NCBI GenBank assembly: GCA_022508635.1
Contig: JAFLUV010000072.1
Span: 1-6,491 of the forward strand
Direction: 5' to 3'
Origin: Prevotellaceae bacterium
GTDB lineage: Bacteria; Bacteroidota; Bacteroidia; Bacteroidales; Bacteroidaceae
DNA: 6,491 bases
The position numbers were made by a program, and so were the translations under genes. The notes under the pieces were generated by a model. That model was not told the DNA's origin. It worked only from the letters and a program-made list of their open reading frames with translations, and ran no database searches. Below are positions 1 through 6,128 of the stretch, in pieces. Position 1 is the first letter of the stretch, and every line of letters starts with the position of its first letter.

Positions 1-10
1 AAGTAAGAGG

Positions 11-124
11 CTATGCCTTCATAAAAATAGTGGCACGGCCGTAGGTCGTCTTTTTTAAGAGCGGTTCTTCGCCACGACACCATTTGTCCAGCCTTTTCTT
101 CGCAGAGTAGACCTCAAAGGGCAT
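11..124 (-). other. Short open frame, 37 codons, possible small gene or gene remnant
   Basis: Reading the minus strand from an ATG at 124 gives 37 residues starting MPFEVYSAKKRLDKW and ending TIFMKA before a TAG at 13-11. The frame is open upstream only to a TAG at 148-146. The peptide is basic and of sensible composition (several Lys/Arg, one Cys, aromatics), with no signal peptide or membrane segment. I do not recognise a family. A second minus-strand frame is also open across 1 to about 100, so openness alone is weak evidence of coding. It could be a small protein, the decayed tail of a larger gene, or chance. Confidence 0.2.
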
Positions 125-176
125 TCCGGTTTTCTTGACTGAATCCTATGGGCTACGACTCATTTTTCTAAGCTTG

Positions 177-199
177 ACGTGAATTCATCGAGCTCACGT
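177..199. repeat. Imperfect palindrome, terminator-like or REP-like
   Basis: ACGTGAATTC (177-186) faces GAGCTCACGT (190-199) across a 3-nt loop. The outer six base pairs are perfect, two inner positions do not pair well, and the last two pair. On the plus strand it is followed by TATTTTTA, as in an intrinsic terminator, yet no plus-strand gene ends here. It could instead be one copy of a dispersed palindromic repeat. Only one copy occurs in this window, so that cannot be tested here. Confidence 0.35.
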
Positions 200-258
200 T
201 ATTTTTACATGTTTTCATCTTCCATACTATGCTCCGCTGTTGCGTCCGATTCGTGATA

Positions 259-292
259 CAAATAAAGGGATGTCTCAGTCTTGACACATCCC
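259..292 (-). terminator. Probable intrinsic terminator of secDF
   Basis: On the minus strand, GGGATGT (292-286) pairs with ACATCCC (273-267). Inside come a C/C-type mismatch position, three more pairs and a 4-nt loop. The stem is followed by TTTATTTG. It starts about 65 nt beyond the secDF stop codon and nothing else in the region needs it. The T-tract is interrupted, so termination may be only moderate. Confidence 0.5.
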
Positions 293-358
293 CCTATCTT
301 ATTTCCCTAAAATAGAGTTCCGTAACCCTATAAAAGGAGTAGATACTGTATTGAATAC

Positions 359-3300
359 TTACTTCTTCTTCTCTGCCTCTTCAACAATGGTCTTGCCGTG
401 TGTAAGGTAAGCTGTGGGCGCAGCAATGAAGATAGATGACAGCGTACCGAAGACAACACCCAAAATCATTGCGAAGGCGAAAGAGCGAATGCTATTGCCG
501 CCGAGGCAGAAGATAACTGCCAGTACGATGAACGTAGAGACAGAGGTATTGATGGTGCGGTTCAGGGTGCTGTTCAGTGAAGAATTGAAAAGCTCCTGAC
601 GATTACGCTTGGGATAGAGGTGGAGGAACTCGCGAATACGGTCGAAGACAACCACCTTGTCGTTGATAGAGTAACCGATAGCTGTCAGTACTGCACCAAT
701 GAATGTCTGGTCTATCTCAAGTGAGAAAGGCATCCAGCCCCAGCAGATACTATACATACCTAAGATGAGGATGATATCCACAAGAAGCGCAGTGATGGCA
801 CCGATGGAGAATGACAGGTTTCGGAAACGGATGAAGATATAGACGAAGATGGCAATGAAGGCAATGATGACACTCCAAATGGCTCCGTAGGTAATATCTT
901 CTGCAACGGAAGGACCCACTTTCTGGCTGCTAATGATAGAGCCGCCGGCACGTTCGTCACGATTGATGAAGTTTTCGAGAATAAGGTCGTCAGAAAGCAG
1001 GTTCGCGCCCTTAAACGTGTCAAAAAGTTTAGCTTCGATCTCGCTGTCTACCTCAATGCCGTCCTCTTCGATACGATAGTTAGTGGAGATACGGATAGTC
1101 CTGCCCTCTGTACCCAGTGCAATGGCACTGGTGTTGCTTTCAGGGAAGGCTTCAGCAAGCAGGCCACGAATTGTTTCAGGTGGTACTTGCTTTTCGAATA
1201 ATACGACGAAATTACGACCGCCTGTGAAGTCAATACTCTTGCTGAAACCACGTGTCAGCATGAAGCAAATGCTGATGATGGTCAGTATACCAAAGATAGT
1301 AAAGCTACGCTTGTAGGCGCTCATAAACTTATAGGCGGGGTTCTGGAAGGAAATTTTGTTACCGATAGACGTGCTGAACGTCAGGTGAAGCCATTTGTCC
1401 TTTTCCATAACCTGCGTATAGACAACGCGAGTGAGGAACACAGCAGTGAAGAAGCTGACACAGATACCGATGAGTAACGTTGTGGCAAAACCGCGGATAG
1501 GTCCTGTACCGAAGTAATACAGAATGATAGCCGTAATGACTGATGTCAGGTTCGAGTCCAAAATGGCGCTGAAAGCGTTGCTGTAACCGGCAGCGAGTGC
1601 TTCGCGTACCTTCTTGCCAGCTTTCAGCTCTTCTTTCGTGCGTTCGTAGATAAGAACGTTGGCATCAACTGCCATACCTAGCGACAGAACCATACCGGCG
1701 ATACCGCTCATGGTGAGGGCAGCTTGAAAACTGGTCAGAATACCAATGGTGAAGAAAAGGTTAAGGATAAGTGCGCCGTTGGCAACCATTCCAGGGATAA
1801 TGCCGTACATCGTAACCATGTAAACCATGAGGATAACGAAAGCAATGACACAGCTCCAGATGCCTTGTCGGATAGACTCTGCACCAAGAGAAGGACCAAC
1901 GATTTCTTCACTCACGATCTTAGCGGGAGCAGGCATCTTACCAGACTTGAGCACGTTGGCAAGGTCGCGGGTATCCTCTGCAGTGAAGTTGCCTGTTATC
2001 TCTGAGTTACCACCTGTAATTTCGTTCTGCACCGTGGGAGCACTATAAACATTGTCATCGAGCACGATGGCTATGCTACGCTTGAGGTTAGCCTTGGTGA
2101 GGGCTGCCCAACGGCGTGCACCGTCAACGTTCATCTTCATGCTCACGCAGGGACTACCATGCTGATCAAAAGAGTCACTGGCATCGGTCACGACATCACC
2201 TTCGAGGGGGGCACGGCCATTACGTTCGGTTACCTTGATAGCGTAAAGCTCGTAGATATTGGCACCAGCACCTTCGCCCATGCCTTTCACACCCCATAAG
2301 AGACGAAGGTCAGCAGGGAGTACTTCCTTCGCTTCGGGAGAGGTGAGGAGCTCGTCAATGGCGGCCATGTCGCGTTTGCTGGCAAAGCCTACCACACAAC
2401 TATAGGCACCTTGTGCAAGTTGCAGACGGCTGAGTAGAGGATGCTGCTTGCGTGCCTTTTCAATGTCAGCAGCAGAGAAGCTTTGCGTAGTTTCACCATC
2501 CTTTTCAGCTACGACAGAAGCAAGGTCGGTAACAGCTTTGACAGTGTCGGCAGATGCTTCGCTTGTGAGTTCATCGGTATGAGCGTCAGCCTGTGCCTCA
2601 TCGACTATCATTTCCTCAATTGTACTCAATGCTGCAGCAAGTTTGGTGTCAAGGGAGATGAGAAAGGGAACAATCTCCTGTGTATTGTACGTTTCCCAGA
2701 ATTCCAAATTGGCGCTACCTTGCAGGAGCTTACGCACGCGTTCTGGTTCCTTCACGCCGGGCATTTCCACCATGATACGGCCTTCTTGACCTTCAAGAGT
2801 CTGGATATTGGGCTGTACCACGCCAAAGCGGTCAATACGAGTACGGAGCACGTTGTAAGAATTGTCGATAGCGCTCTTCAGTTCAGTGCGGAGCACGTGC
2901 TCTACCTCTGCATCGGTGCTTTTGGTGGTTACCTTGTCACGCAACTGTTGTGTGGCAAAGAGTTCGGCGAGAGCCTTGTCGGGCTCCAGTTCCTTGTAAT
3001 TCTTAATAAATAAGGTAATAAAATCACTCTGGCTGCTCTGGGCACTTATCGTTGCCTGTTCTACAGCCTTACGAAAGTTTTCGTTGGTCTCCTCCTTGTG
3101 GTCGGACAGTGCCTTAATGACATCGGGCACGCTTACCTCAAGGATGACATTCATACCGCCTTTGAGGTCGAGTCCCAAACCGATACCCATCTCGCGGCAT
3201 TCTTTCAGAGTCCATACGTTGCAATACACTTTGTTGTTGAGCAGGGAGTCAAGATAGCGGTCGGCTGCTTCTTGGCCTTCTGTCTGTGCGATAGTTTCAG

Positions 3301-3403
3301 CCTTGCTCTCGAAGTGGTTAGTTACAACGGAGAAACTCAGGTAAAAGATGCACACCAGCGTCAGCAGGAGCGCGAAAACCTTTATAAATCCTTTGTTTTG
3401 CAT
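359..3403 (-). CDS. secDF: Protein translocase subunit SecDF (fused SecD-SecF)
   Basis: Inner-membrane accessory of the SecYEG channel. SecDF uses the ion gradient to help pull exported proteins into the periplasm. The 1014 residues are a SecD-SecF fusion, a common form in Bacteroidota. TM1 is about 7-27. The large periplasmic SecD domain runs to about 505 and holds the conserved GLGLDLKGG (75-83) and the stretch DNSYNVLRTRIDRFGV. TM2-TM6 cover about 512-660. SecF begins near 690, with TM7 at about 699-717, a periplasmic domain holding IDFTGG (724-729), then TM8-TM12 at about 840-997. Key residues are present: Asp580 in AVDANVLIYERTKEE, Asp915 in GYSINDKVVVFDRIRE and Arg949 in NRTINTS, matching the aspartates and arginine of the proton path in Thermus SecDF. 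Residues about 240-330 are an Ala/Glu/Asp-rich, low-conservation-looking insertion in the periplasmic domain. The ATG start follows an A-rich leader and sits about 50 nt below a good promoter. The protein ends in a Lys-rich cytoplasmic tail. Identification is very secure. Confidence 0.98.
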   Translation of the reverse strand: MQNKGFIKVFALLLTLVCIFYLSFSVVTNHFESKAETIAQTEGQEAADRYLDSLLNNKVYCNVWTLKECREMGIGLGLDLKGGMNVILEVSVPDVIKALSDHKEETNENFRKAVEQATISAQSSQSDFITLFIKNYKELEPDKALAELFATQQLRDKVTTKSTDAEVEHVLRTELKSAIDNSYNVLRTRIDRFGVVQPNIQTLEGQEGRIMVEMPGVKEPERVRKLLQGSANLEFWETYNTQEIVPFLISLDTKLAAALSTIEEMIVDEAQADAHTDELTSEASADTVKAVTDLASVVAEKDGETTQSFSAADIEKARKQHPLLSRLQLAQGAYSCVVGFASKRDMAAIDELLTSPEAKEVLPADLRLLWGVKGMGEGAGANIYELYAIKVTERNGRAPLEGDVVTDASDSFDQHGSPCVSMKMNVDGARRWAALTKANLKRSIAIVLDDNVYSAPTVQNEITGGNSEITGNFTAEDTRDLANVLKSGKMPAPAKIVSEEIVGPSLGAESIRQGIWSCVIAFVILMVYMVTMYGIIPGMVANGALILNLFFTIGILTSFQAALTMSGIAGMVLSLGMAVDANVLIYERTKEELKAGKKVREALAAGYSNAFSAILDSNLTSVITAIILYYFGTGPIRGFATTLLIGICVSFFTAVFLTRVVYTQVMEKDKWLHLTFSTSIGNKISFQNPAYKFMSAYKRSFTIFGILTIISICFMLTRGFSKSIDFTGGRNFVVLFEKQVPPETIRGLLAEAFPESNTSAIALGTEGRTIRISTNYRIEEDGIEVDSEIEAKLFDTFKGANLLSDDLILENFINRDERAGGSIISSQKVGPSVAEDITYGAIWSVIIAFIAIFVYIFIRFRNLSFSIGAITALLVDIILILGMYSICWGWMPFSLEIDQTFIGAVLTAIGYSINDKVVVFDRIREFLHLYPKRNRQELFNSSLNSTLNRTINTSVSTFIVLAVIFCLGGNSIRSFAFAMILGVVFGTLSSIFIAAPTAYLTHGKTIVEEAEKKK

Positions 3404-3460
3404 TGTTGTTAAATTATTTGTTTTTTGTTTATATTTGTTTCATTTATGCATGATAGCGTG

Positions 3461-3489
3461 CAAAGATACGCTTTTTTCCTTAAAGCAAA
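3461..3489 (-). promoter_or_regulatory. Bacteroidota-type promoter for secDF
   Basis: On the minus strand a TTTG (3489-3486) is followed 17 nt later by TATCTTTG (3468-3461), which fits the -7 consensus TAnnTTTG; the spacer is slightly short. The predicted transcript start near 3455 gives a leader of roughly 50 nt that is rich in A and contains no clear Shine-Dalgarno sequence, as is usual in this phylum. The promoter lies between the nuclease-fold gene and secDF, so secDF can be expressed on its own. Confidence 0.65.
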
Positions 3490-3525
3490 GCGTTTTTTGT
3501 CAGTTTTTTATACATAAAAGGAGTT

Positions 3526-4572
3526 TTATTGCACTTTTCTCTGCAAATGGACGATGAGCGGATAGTGGTCAGATAGTGGAATGGTGCGATCTATGCGGCA
3601 TGCGGTGCATGTCCAATGGGGTGAGTGAAAGAGGTGATCGATACGTACAGGGAAGGAACGACGTGAGTAGGAGAATCCGGGACCATAGCCTGCTTCTCGA
3701 TAAGCAGACAGGAGATGGCGATCGAGTTGCTGATAGACGTAGGAGATGGGAGTCTCGTTGAGGTCGCCACAGACGATGGTTGGATGTGAGGCATGCTGGC
3801 TGATGAAGGCGCAGACGCTATCGGCTTGTGCTCCGCGATAGCCTGCGGCTTCACTCAGTTTGCCCATAAGCCTGCGTGAACTGCTCTTGATCGTCTGGCG
3901 GTGCGGGTCTGTGATAGTATTGACGAATTCGTTCTTTTCTTCTACGCTCAGGTGGTTGCTTTCCAGATGATTATTGATGAGGAGCAGGCTGTCTCCATTG
4001 AGATCTATCCAGCAGGCAATGCTGCGATTGGATCGGGTGGGGAAATTGATGCGAATAGTGTCACTCAGAAAGGGATGGCGCGAGAGGATGGCTATGCTGC
4101 CGCTCTGCAGGATCTGGTATGCAGCGGAGTCAAGCCATTCCTTGTTGTTCTTGAGGAGATGCGAAGTCACCTCCTGCAGACAAATGATGTCGGCATCTGT
4201 AGTCCCAAGGAACTGGAATAGCTCGCCTTGTTGTTCTTTGCTTGACAAGTCGCCCACGTTGTAGGATATGACGGTCATGGTGCCGTCGGCTTTGTCTGTG
4301 TTGTCTGTAAAATGCAGGGGAGAATAGTCAAGGATATAGCTGCTTACGGCAAGCAGCCCTACGACAGACGTCCATGCCATCCGTATGTAAAATATCAGCC
4401 AGAATAATATAAAAAGTATTTCTATGGCGAGGAATACAGGGAATGCCAGCGTCAGGAGCGAGAGGTGAGGAATGATATCAGGCGGGACGAAGGTTAGTGC
4501 CACACACAACCACAACAATATCGTATTGCAGAGGTTGGCACCCAAAAAGAGGCTGATTGCCAAACGCTTCAT
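3526..4572 (-). CDS. Membrane-anchored endonuclease/exonuclease/phosphatase family protein
   Basis: 348 residues. About 85 N-terminal residues form probably three hydrophobic segments (about 7-28, 38-62 and 66-82). After them comes a complete catalytic domain of the DNase I / exonuclease III / inositol-polyphosphate 5-phosphatase fold (about 97-345). Expected active-site motifs appear in order: SYNV (103-106, Asn105), LQE (132-134, metal-binding Glu134), NHLES (201-205, His202), GDLNETP (269-275, Asp270 and Asn272), RIDHLF (310-315, Asp312) and SDHYPL (334-339, His336). With all these present it should be a metal-dependent phosphodiesterase or phosphatase; the sequence does not reveal the substrate (nucleic acid, phospholipid or other). 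With three membrane segments and a cytoplasmic N-terminus, the domain would be periplasmic; if only two segments span, it would be cytoplasmic. The gene starts 11 nt after the rhomboid stop codon, so the two are co-transcribed. No convincing terminator follows it, so transcripts may continue into secDF. Confidence 0.93.
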   Translation of the reverse strand: MKRLAISLFLGANLCNTILLWLCVALTFVPPDIIPHLSLLTLAFPVFLAIEILFILFWLIFYIRMAWTSVVGLLAVSSYILDYSPLHFTDNTDKADGTMTVISYNVGDLSSKEQQGELFQFLGTTDADIICLQEVTSHLLKNNKEWLDSAAYQILQSGSIAILSRHPFLSDTIRINFPTRSNRSIACWIDLNGDSLLLINNHLESNHLSVEEKNEFVNTITDPHRQTIKSSSRRLMGKLSEAAGYRGAQADSVCAFISQHASHPTIVCGDLNETPISYVYQQLDRHLLSAYREAGYGPGFSYSRRSFPVRIDHLFHSPHWTCTACRIDRTIPLSDHYPLIVHLQRKVQ

Positions 4573-4583
4573 TATATATGTGT

Positions 4584-5531
4584 CTACTTTTTGCTGATGT
4601 CGAAGAGGCGTCGCTTCTCTTCTTCCGTGAGCTGGCTATAGCCGCTTTTCTTTATCTTGTCCAAAATGCGGTTAAGCTCTTCTTCATCCTGTTTCTTCTG
4701 TTGGCGATAAATTGTTTCGCGATTATATTGTCCGCCATAGGTTACATCAATGTGCGGTTCTTTCTTCTGCCATAATGCGGAGAGTTTGCTATATAGCGCG
4801 GAAAAATGGTAGCGGAAGCTGTCCCACGTGTTGTCGCGTCTGTAGTTCCTGTAACCGCCGCGTCCGTTTCTGTTATTTCCGCCACGCCAGTAGAGGAGCA
4901 GCAGGAAGCCTACGAGCATACCACCCAGGTGAGCCATGTGCGCTATGCCGTCACCTTTTTGCGAGAGTGCAGAGAGAAGTTCAATGACGGCATAGCCTAT
5001 GACGAAATACTTTGCCTTGATGGGCACAGGCAGAGGGAAGATGAACATGCGTTCCTCCGGGAATGTCATGCCGAAAGAAAGCAGGATGCCATAGACGGCG
5101 CCCGAGGCACCTACGGTGTTCCATTGATTCAGGTAGTCTGCCATGGGGATGAGCGTCCCGCCAAGCGATATGTGGTCATAGTTGCCGAAACCGTTGTACC
5201 AATACTCTGTCAGTTGCACCAGTTCTTGTGCCACGCCGGCACCCAGTCCGCATGTGAGGTAGTAGAAGAGGAAGCGTCCCTGCCCCATCGTTTGCTCCAT
5301 GATGCGTCCGAACATCCATACGGCGAACATGTTGAAGAAAAGATGCTGCCAGCCTCCGTGCATGAACATGTAGGTGAAGAGTTGCCAAGGGCGGAAATGG
5401 CTTGCCAGTACGAAATGCAGACCGAAGAATTCGGTGAGGTCTATGCCGTGCGTACTGAAAGCCAGGGTGGCAAGATAACAGAGCACGTTAATGATGAGCA
5501 GGTTTTTCGTAATAGGGGGCATGGCATTCAT
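4584..5531 (-). CDS. Rhomboid family intramembrane serine protease
   Basis: Integral membrane protease that cuts transmembrane segments of other proteins. Numbered from the ATG at 5531 (315 residues), the rhomboid signatures are complete: HGGWQHLFFN with His63 and Asn67 (oxyanion side), GASG with catalytic Ser143, and AHLGG with catalytic His201. About six hydrophobic helices span residues 8 to 215. Between the second and third conserved blocks is a polar stretch of about 30 residues (YWYNGFGNYDHISLGG...) in a loop. After the last helix comes a Gly/Arg/Asn-rich linker and a charged tail ending LTEEEKRRLFDISKK, resembling the small C-terminal domain of many Bacteroidota rhomboids (DUF6576-like, from memory). 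The frame extends to a TTG at 5597, but that codon lies upstream of the apparent -7 element (5563-5570), so I prefer ATG 5531, or ATG 5522 three codons later. It is the first gene of a pair with the nuclease-fold gene. Its natural substrate cannot be read from the sequence. Confidence 0.95.
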   Translation of the reverse strand: MNAMPPITKNLLIINVLCYLATLAFSTHGIDLTEFFGLHFVLASHFRPWQLFTYMFMHGGWQHLFFNMFAVWMFGRIMEQTMGQGRFLFYYLTCGLGAGVAQELVQLTEYWYNGFGNYDHISLGGTLIPMADYLNQWNTVGASGAVYGILLSFGMTFPEERMFIFPLPVPIKAKYFVIGYAVIELLSALSQKGDGIAHMAHLGGMLVGFLLLLYWRGGNNRNGRGGYRNYRRDNTWDSFRYHFSALYSKLSALWQKKEPHIDVTYGGQYNRETIYRQQKKQDEEELNRILDKIKKSGYSQLTEEEKRRLFDISKK

Positions 5532-5562
5532 TGCGATATGTCTGTTGTTTCTTTTTCGCCTG

Positions 5563-5570
5563 CAAAGGTA
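5563..5570 (-). promoter_or_regulatory. Putative -7 element of the rhomboid promoter
   Basis: TACCTTTG on the minus strand matches TAnnTTTG exactly. The nearest upstream TTTG (5598-5595) is 24 nt away, longer than the usual spacing, so the -33 part is weak. A start of transcription near 5556 would give a leader of about 25 nt before ATG 5531, A-rich and without a Shine-Dalgarno sequence. This element decides the choice of start codon for the rhomboid gene. Confidence 0.45.
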
Positions 5571-5652
5571 CGAAAAATAGACATAGCAGGAGGGCAAAAT
5601 GTCTCAAACGTAGTAATTTTTCACTATTTATAGTATTTTTTTATTCATTTCC

Positions 5653-5683
5653 TTTGCTGTTCATGCAAGTTTCTCTATATTTG
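5653..5683 (+). promoter_or_regulatory. Bacteroidota-type promoter for the HU gene
   Basis: TTTG (5653-5656), a 19-nt spacer and TATATTTG (5676-5683) match the -33/-7 consensus of the primary sigma factor in this phylum with near-ideal spacing. Transcription would begin near 5689, leaving a leader of about 60 nt that is A/T-rich and has no Shine-Dalgarno sequence. It is the strongest promoter match in the window, which suits an abundant nucleoid protein. It points away from the rhomboid promoter. Confidence 0.7.
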
Positions 5684-5752
5684 TAAGGCAAAACCACGAA
5701 AGAGATTAGAATAAATAACCTATTTACAAACAACACATTAATTTTTCCCGCT

Positions 5753-6016
5753 ATGAATAAGACAGAATTAGTAGCAAAGATCGCCGAGGGCGCAGGTTTG
5801 AGCAAGGTAGATGCAAAGAAGGCATTGGATGCAACATTGGATGCCATTACTGCTGCAGTTAAGGCCGGTGACAAAGTGGCTTTGGTTGGTTTTGGTACAT
5901 TTGCCGTTGCAGAACGCTGCGAACGCAAGGGTATCAACCCTGCAACAGGCAAGGCTATTACCATTCCCGCCAAAAAGGTGGTTAAGTTTAAGGCTGGTGC
6001 AGAGCTGGCGCTCTAA
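5753..6016 (+). CDS. hup: HU family DNA-binding protein
   Basis: Small, basic, dimeric nucleoid protein that bends DNA with little sequence preference. The 87 residues match the HU/IHF fold from end to end: the N-terminal helices (MNKTELVAKIAEGAGLSKVD, then the Ala-rich second helix), the signature turn VGFGTF (45-50), and the DNA-binding arm with NPATGK (62-67), where Pro63 is the residue that wedges between base pairs. The C-terminus (VVKFKAGAELAL) is about three residues shorter than the E. coli proteins; I take this as normal variation because the helix ends cleanly. Cys56 at the base of the arm is unusual, since most HU proteins lack cysteine. The start is the only sensible ATG, about 60 nt below a strong promoter, and a strong terminator follows 20 nt after the stop, so the gene is transcribed alone. 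HU rather than IHF is favoured because of the MNKTELV start and the arm sequence. Confidence 0.96.
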   Translation: MNKTELVAKIAEGAGLSKVDAKKALDATLDAITAAVKAGDKVALVGFGTFAVAERCERKGINPATGKAITIPAKKVVKFKAGAELAL

Positions 6017-6036
6017 CAAACCACAATCACGCCCAT

Positions 6037-6071
6037 GAGGATGTGCCCCAATAGGCATATCCTCTTTTTTT
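6037..6071 (+). terminator. Intrinsic terminator of the HU gene
   Basis: GAGGATGTGCC (6037-6047) pairs with GGCATATCCTC (6054-6064) over 11 positions, with one G-U pair and a 6-nt loop, followed by seven T (6065-6071). It begins 20 nt after the HU stop codon. The T-run is on one side only, so it works for the plus strand and would not end the converging minus-strand gene. Confidence 0.9.
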
Positions 6072-6093
6072 GTCCAAAATAGTCATTAGAGGA

Positions 6094-6128
6094 TTAGAGC
6101 CATTGTCAGGTTTGCAGTAATGCTCTAA
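6094..6128 (-). terminator. Weak hairpin at the end of the outer-membrane gene
   Basis: TTAGAG (6094-6099) pairs with CTCTAA (6123-6128). After a one-base bulge, CATT (6101-6104) pairs with AATG (6119-6122), leaving a 14-nt loop. The structure overlaps the stop codon of the converging minus-strand gene. On that strand only a broken T-tract follows, so it may be a weak terminator, a 3'-end stabiliser or neither. Confidence 0.25.

Larger units (their letters stand above)
1..358. other. Intergenic region downstream of secDF, no recognised gene
   Basis: No gene that I recognise lies here. The stretch holds a short open minus-strand frame (11-124), an imperfect palindrome followed by a T-rich tract (177-199) and a hairpin that probably terminates secDF (about 259-292). 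Positions 200-258 and 293-358 show nothing I can name. The plus-strand frames entering from the left edge stop within about 60 nt, so no plus-strand gene tail of any length is present. The combination of a palindrome and a short unassigned frame could be the remnant of a repeated or mobile element, but that is only a guess. Confidence 0.6.

Noticed and set aside
170..195. HindIII, EcoRI and SacI sites close together, like a cloning polylinker
   Set aside because: The EcoRI- and SacI-like hexamers follow from the two arms of the palindrome, no vector sequence flanks them, and the neighbouring DNA looks native. Coincidence is more likely than contamination.
2441..3013. A 190-codon plus-strand open frame inside secDF
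   Set aside because: It is antisense to a secure secDF reading frame, with no promoter and no recognisable domain.
4806..5633. A 275-codon plus-strand open frame opposite the rhomboid gene
   Set aside because: It lies antisense to a gene with complete rhomboid motifs, its translation has no recognisable domain and odd composition (many His/Glu/Val), and it extends into the promoter region. It is a shadow of the codon bias.
5623..5634. Palindrome ACTATTTATAGT followed by a T-run between the divergent promoters
   Set aside because: Five A/T-rich pairs with a 2-nt loop cannot form a stable hairpin and no plus-strand gene ends there. It is likely chance in A/T-rich DNA; an operator cannot be excluded but has no support.
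6005..6016. HU protein possibly truncated at the C-terminus
   Set aside because: It is only a few residues shorter than usual, all functional elements are present, and the stop is followed directly by a proper terminator.
6085..6099. Short direct repeat ATTAGAG / ATTAGAG
   Set aside because: Two 7-nt units one base apart are too short to mean anything in A/T-rich intergenic DNA.
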